Shown piece after piece: positions 56,901-60,541 of a DNA stretch of 64,000 nt (position 1 is the first letter of the stretch; every line of letters starts with the position of its first letter). The notes below the pieces were generated by a model. It made no database searches. It was not told the origin of the DNA and saw only the letters and a list, made by a program, of their open reading frames with translations. A program made the translations under genes and the position numbers. This DNA is from Lates calcarifer (lineage: Eukaryota > Chordata > Actinopteri > Centropomidae), in the NCBI RefSeq assembly GCF_001640805.2, contig NC_066842.1, positions 22,566,075 to 22,630,074 on the forward strand, written 5' to 3'.

Positions 56901-59900
56901 CAGGCAGCACTTATATCCCTGCCTTTCCTCTACTCTCCTCTCTTCTTCTCTATTTTGCTCTGCACTATGCCTTCAGGATCTGTCATTCAGTCCAGAAGGT
57001 GAGCTGAACCTGAAAGCCAGTGGTGCTTGTAATGTTGAGATCCAGTTCTCGCCTCATCAGCACATACCTTCCTTCAAGGCTGAGCTGCAGGCAGAGTTTG
57101 CAGGCCTGTTACACCCCCTGCTGACCATCCAAGGTTGCTGTCAGGTAATTTGAAGGCTTGTGCAAATGACGCATGTATTTGCTTTCCTTGACAAGCACTA
57201 AAATTCTGAATTAAGTTATCTATACTTGAAACCTTTTATATGGTCTGATAACGATCAGTTTTAAGGTTTCTTCTGTGTAACTTTATATGTTGAATACATT
57301 TGTGTTAACAAGGTGTCCCAATTTAAACTGTCAGGGTGTGGAGGTCCATCTGGACCAGGACCACCTGGCATTTGGAGCCGTAGTACAGCGCTGCCAGGCC
57401 AAGAAACGGATTGTCATGATGAACACTGGAGACATTGGTGCCCGGTAAGGTTAGATACTGCACAGTGTATTATCCTGCATGATGATTTGTTACTATCATA
57501 CACATGGATCTACACACAGATACCCAACATTTTTATTGCAGTTCTATGTAATATTATTCTTAGAATGGCTTTGTTTTTTGTTTTTTTTACATGTATCTGT
57601 CTTCTTTGTTACAAGCTTCCACTGGAAAGAAAGAACTTTCCTCCAGAGTTGTCCATCTCACCAGCTAAAGGCTACATCTGTCCAGGCATGGAGGTTCCTT
57701 TTGATGTGACTTTTTCACCTGAGGAACTGAGTGATGACACAAGATACGAGAACTTATCTTGCTTTGTTGAGAACTCCTCCTCCCCCGTCACCCTCACTGT
57801 GACAGGCTCTTGCATTGTAGCTTCCACTGGCAAAGAGGTTTGACTGATACATTTTTATTTTTGTTCAGTTGCATAGTGAAGTAAAAAATAAAATAAAATC
57901 AGCAGTATGTATTTGATCATGGCACATTTTGGGGTTTTGTATGTGATATAACAGTTGGGGAAACTATGCATCACACATCACACACACATCACATTTTATT
58001 TATGTACCACATGTTACACAATAATGTAAATATAAAACATAGCAAATTAGTACTTTGGATATTCATATCATTCATTCTTCTCCAGCTAGCATAAAAGCTA
58101 AAAGCTGCCTTGTCAGCAGTGTAGTCTCTCATTGTGAGGATGGTTAAAAAACAGAATCAGAAAATGTGAGAGATCGACTTTGGCTCCTTTTGGAACAGAC
58201 AGAGAGTGTTGACAGATTTAAAGAGCACTGGAAATTTGGAAAGAAACATTCCATCGATTTCACTTAGCTGATTAGCCACTAAGGCCTGAGAATAGGCTAT
58301 AGAAAAACAGGTGATACAGTATTCTTCTGCTTTGGAATAAGTTAAAGGTGATTAATACTGTAGTTATTACATTTTTAGTCATTGTCTATAATGTAACTCT
58401 CTGTTTACTATCTATTATGTGATTATTCCCTTCTGCTGTCCTCTTCTTGCCTGCCAGGTGGTGAATTTTGTATGTCCAGTACGTGGCTCTCACACCCAGA
58501 CTCTGCCCCTGGTCAACCCCACAAACCAGCGTTGTAGCATCAGACCTATCATTGAGGGTGCGCAGTGGAGCGCTGCGCCCTCCGTGACCTTTGAACCCTT
58601 CCAAAACAAGACATATGAAATCACCTACCGACCACTGACTATGACTGCTGATGGAAAGAAGCACATGGTAGAGGAACACCAATATATAAACACAATCAGT
58701 TATTCATCTGTAGCCTATTTTGTGCATATTCAATCCAATACCGTCAACAAAAAAGATTATAACAAAACAGTGTGACATTAACTTAATCTTGGACATTAAC
58801 TTGTCATACCTCCCTTTTTTATATCCTCAGGGATCAGTCTTTTTCTCCTTCCCTGATGGGACAGGCATGCTGTACTCCCTGCAGGGAACTGCTGATCCTC
58901 CCAGAGCAGAGGACACAATTGTGTATGAGCTGCCTGCCAAGACTGAACACACACAGTTGCTCCCTGTGCACAACTGGCTTTCCAAGCAACAGCGGTAAAA
59001 CAGACACACCACCAAGTCACCACCAATATTATAAACCCTGTGCAACTCTAGTTAATGATAATAACAATGATTCAATTCTTAAATCTGTAATTATTTGATG
59101 TTTAGAATAATAATTGTATTGTAATACAATACTGTATAATAATTAGCATTTTTGGCCACATGGGGGCAGGGTAAGGTATGCATCTCTGACCAAACAAATG
59201 ATCTCTTTTTCCATAAGTTGAGGAAATTATCTTACACCTTTATTTTAGCAAAACATCTGCATATTAGGAGGAGAAACACTCAAGCCCTGTCAGGACAGAA
59301 GTACAGTACAGTCATGTCGAGTGTTTGTGTTTGCTCAGGTTTCGTGTGCTGATGGAGATATTGAAGCCCGACAAAACAGATGCTACAGTGTCCCTCAAGG
59401 GTCTAGAGTACATTGATGTCTCTGCTCTGGCCAAGAGAGACTACAAGATGTCTTTCTTTACATACAGGGAGGGGCAGTACAACACCAAGGTTTGATCACG
59501 CACACATATTTAAGATCAGATCTGAATGCATTTCCGAGTCTTGTCCTCACACCACCCACTGAACTCTTTTCCTCAGGTGACATTTCTTAATGAGGTGACA
59601 GCTGAGTACATGTTCTACCTCATCACCTTCAAGGCCACATCTCCAGGAGTCCTGTCCACCGTTGAGCTGGTGACCACTGTCCGCCAGACAACCTCTGCCA
59701 GTGTCCAGGTGGAGAACCCCCTGACCACTGTTGCCTCCCTCAGCACTGAGTGTAAATGCACTGAAATCAGTACCCGACCTCAGCACACTGTGCCAGGACA
59801 GTCCAAGGTGATTACAAAGTACATTTTCCCAAAACTGCTGTGTGCCCGCAGACAAACTTAAATTGTGTCCTCTCTTTAGGGTTCTGTGTGCTTCAAGTAC

Positions 59901-60506
59901 CAGCCTCTGCGTGCAGGCAAGTCTACAGCCCGGCTGACTCTGTATAGTAATGATCTGGGCCACTTCCACTACAACCTGCTTCTGAGTGCTCTGCCCCCAC
60001 CACCAGAGAAAACCGTCTTCTTCTGCACTTCACTGGGTAGCAGCCACTATGTTCTTGTCAAATTCATCAACTACTCCCGCTTCAAAACAGAGTACTCATG
60101 TGAGGTAACAAAATGTCCGACATGTTATAATGACTTAGGAGTGCTCTGTACATCATGTTCTTGTGATACTGTGATCTTCCCTTTCTCTTTTTCTCTGCTA
60201 TTTTTGCTTTTGCTAATAGATACTGACAGAGGATACTTTCTGGGAATCTAAAGTATCTAAAGTAAGAGAGAGTGGGAAATTAATAAGGTTGTCATTTAGT
60301 GAAGATGAGCAAGTAACACCAGGTGTGTTGCATTCATTCAAAAAATATTAACCCATAAGAACCCATGGTGACATAGGTGTCACCAGCTCTTTAAAAAAAT
60401 TGTATAAACAAATATGATCAGATGATTGAAAATGATATTTTAATTTACTGTAGAAACATTACAAATGTGTGTATTATCTATTATTTATGAAGTCATAAAG
60501 TGTTTG

Positions 60507-60541
<35 letters not shown>

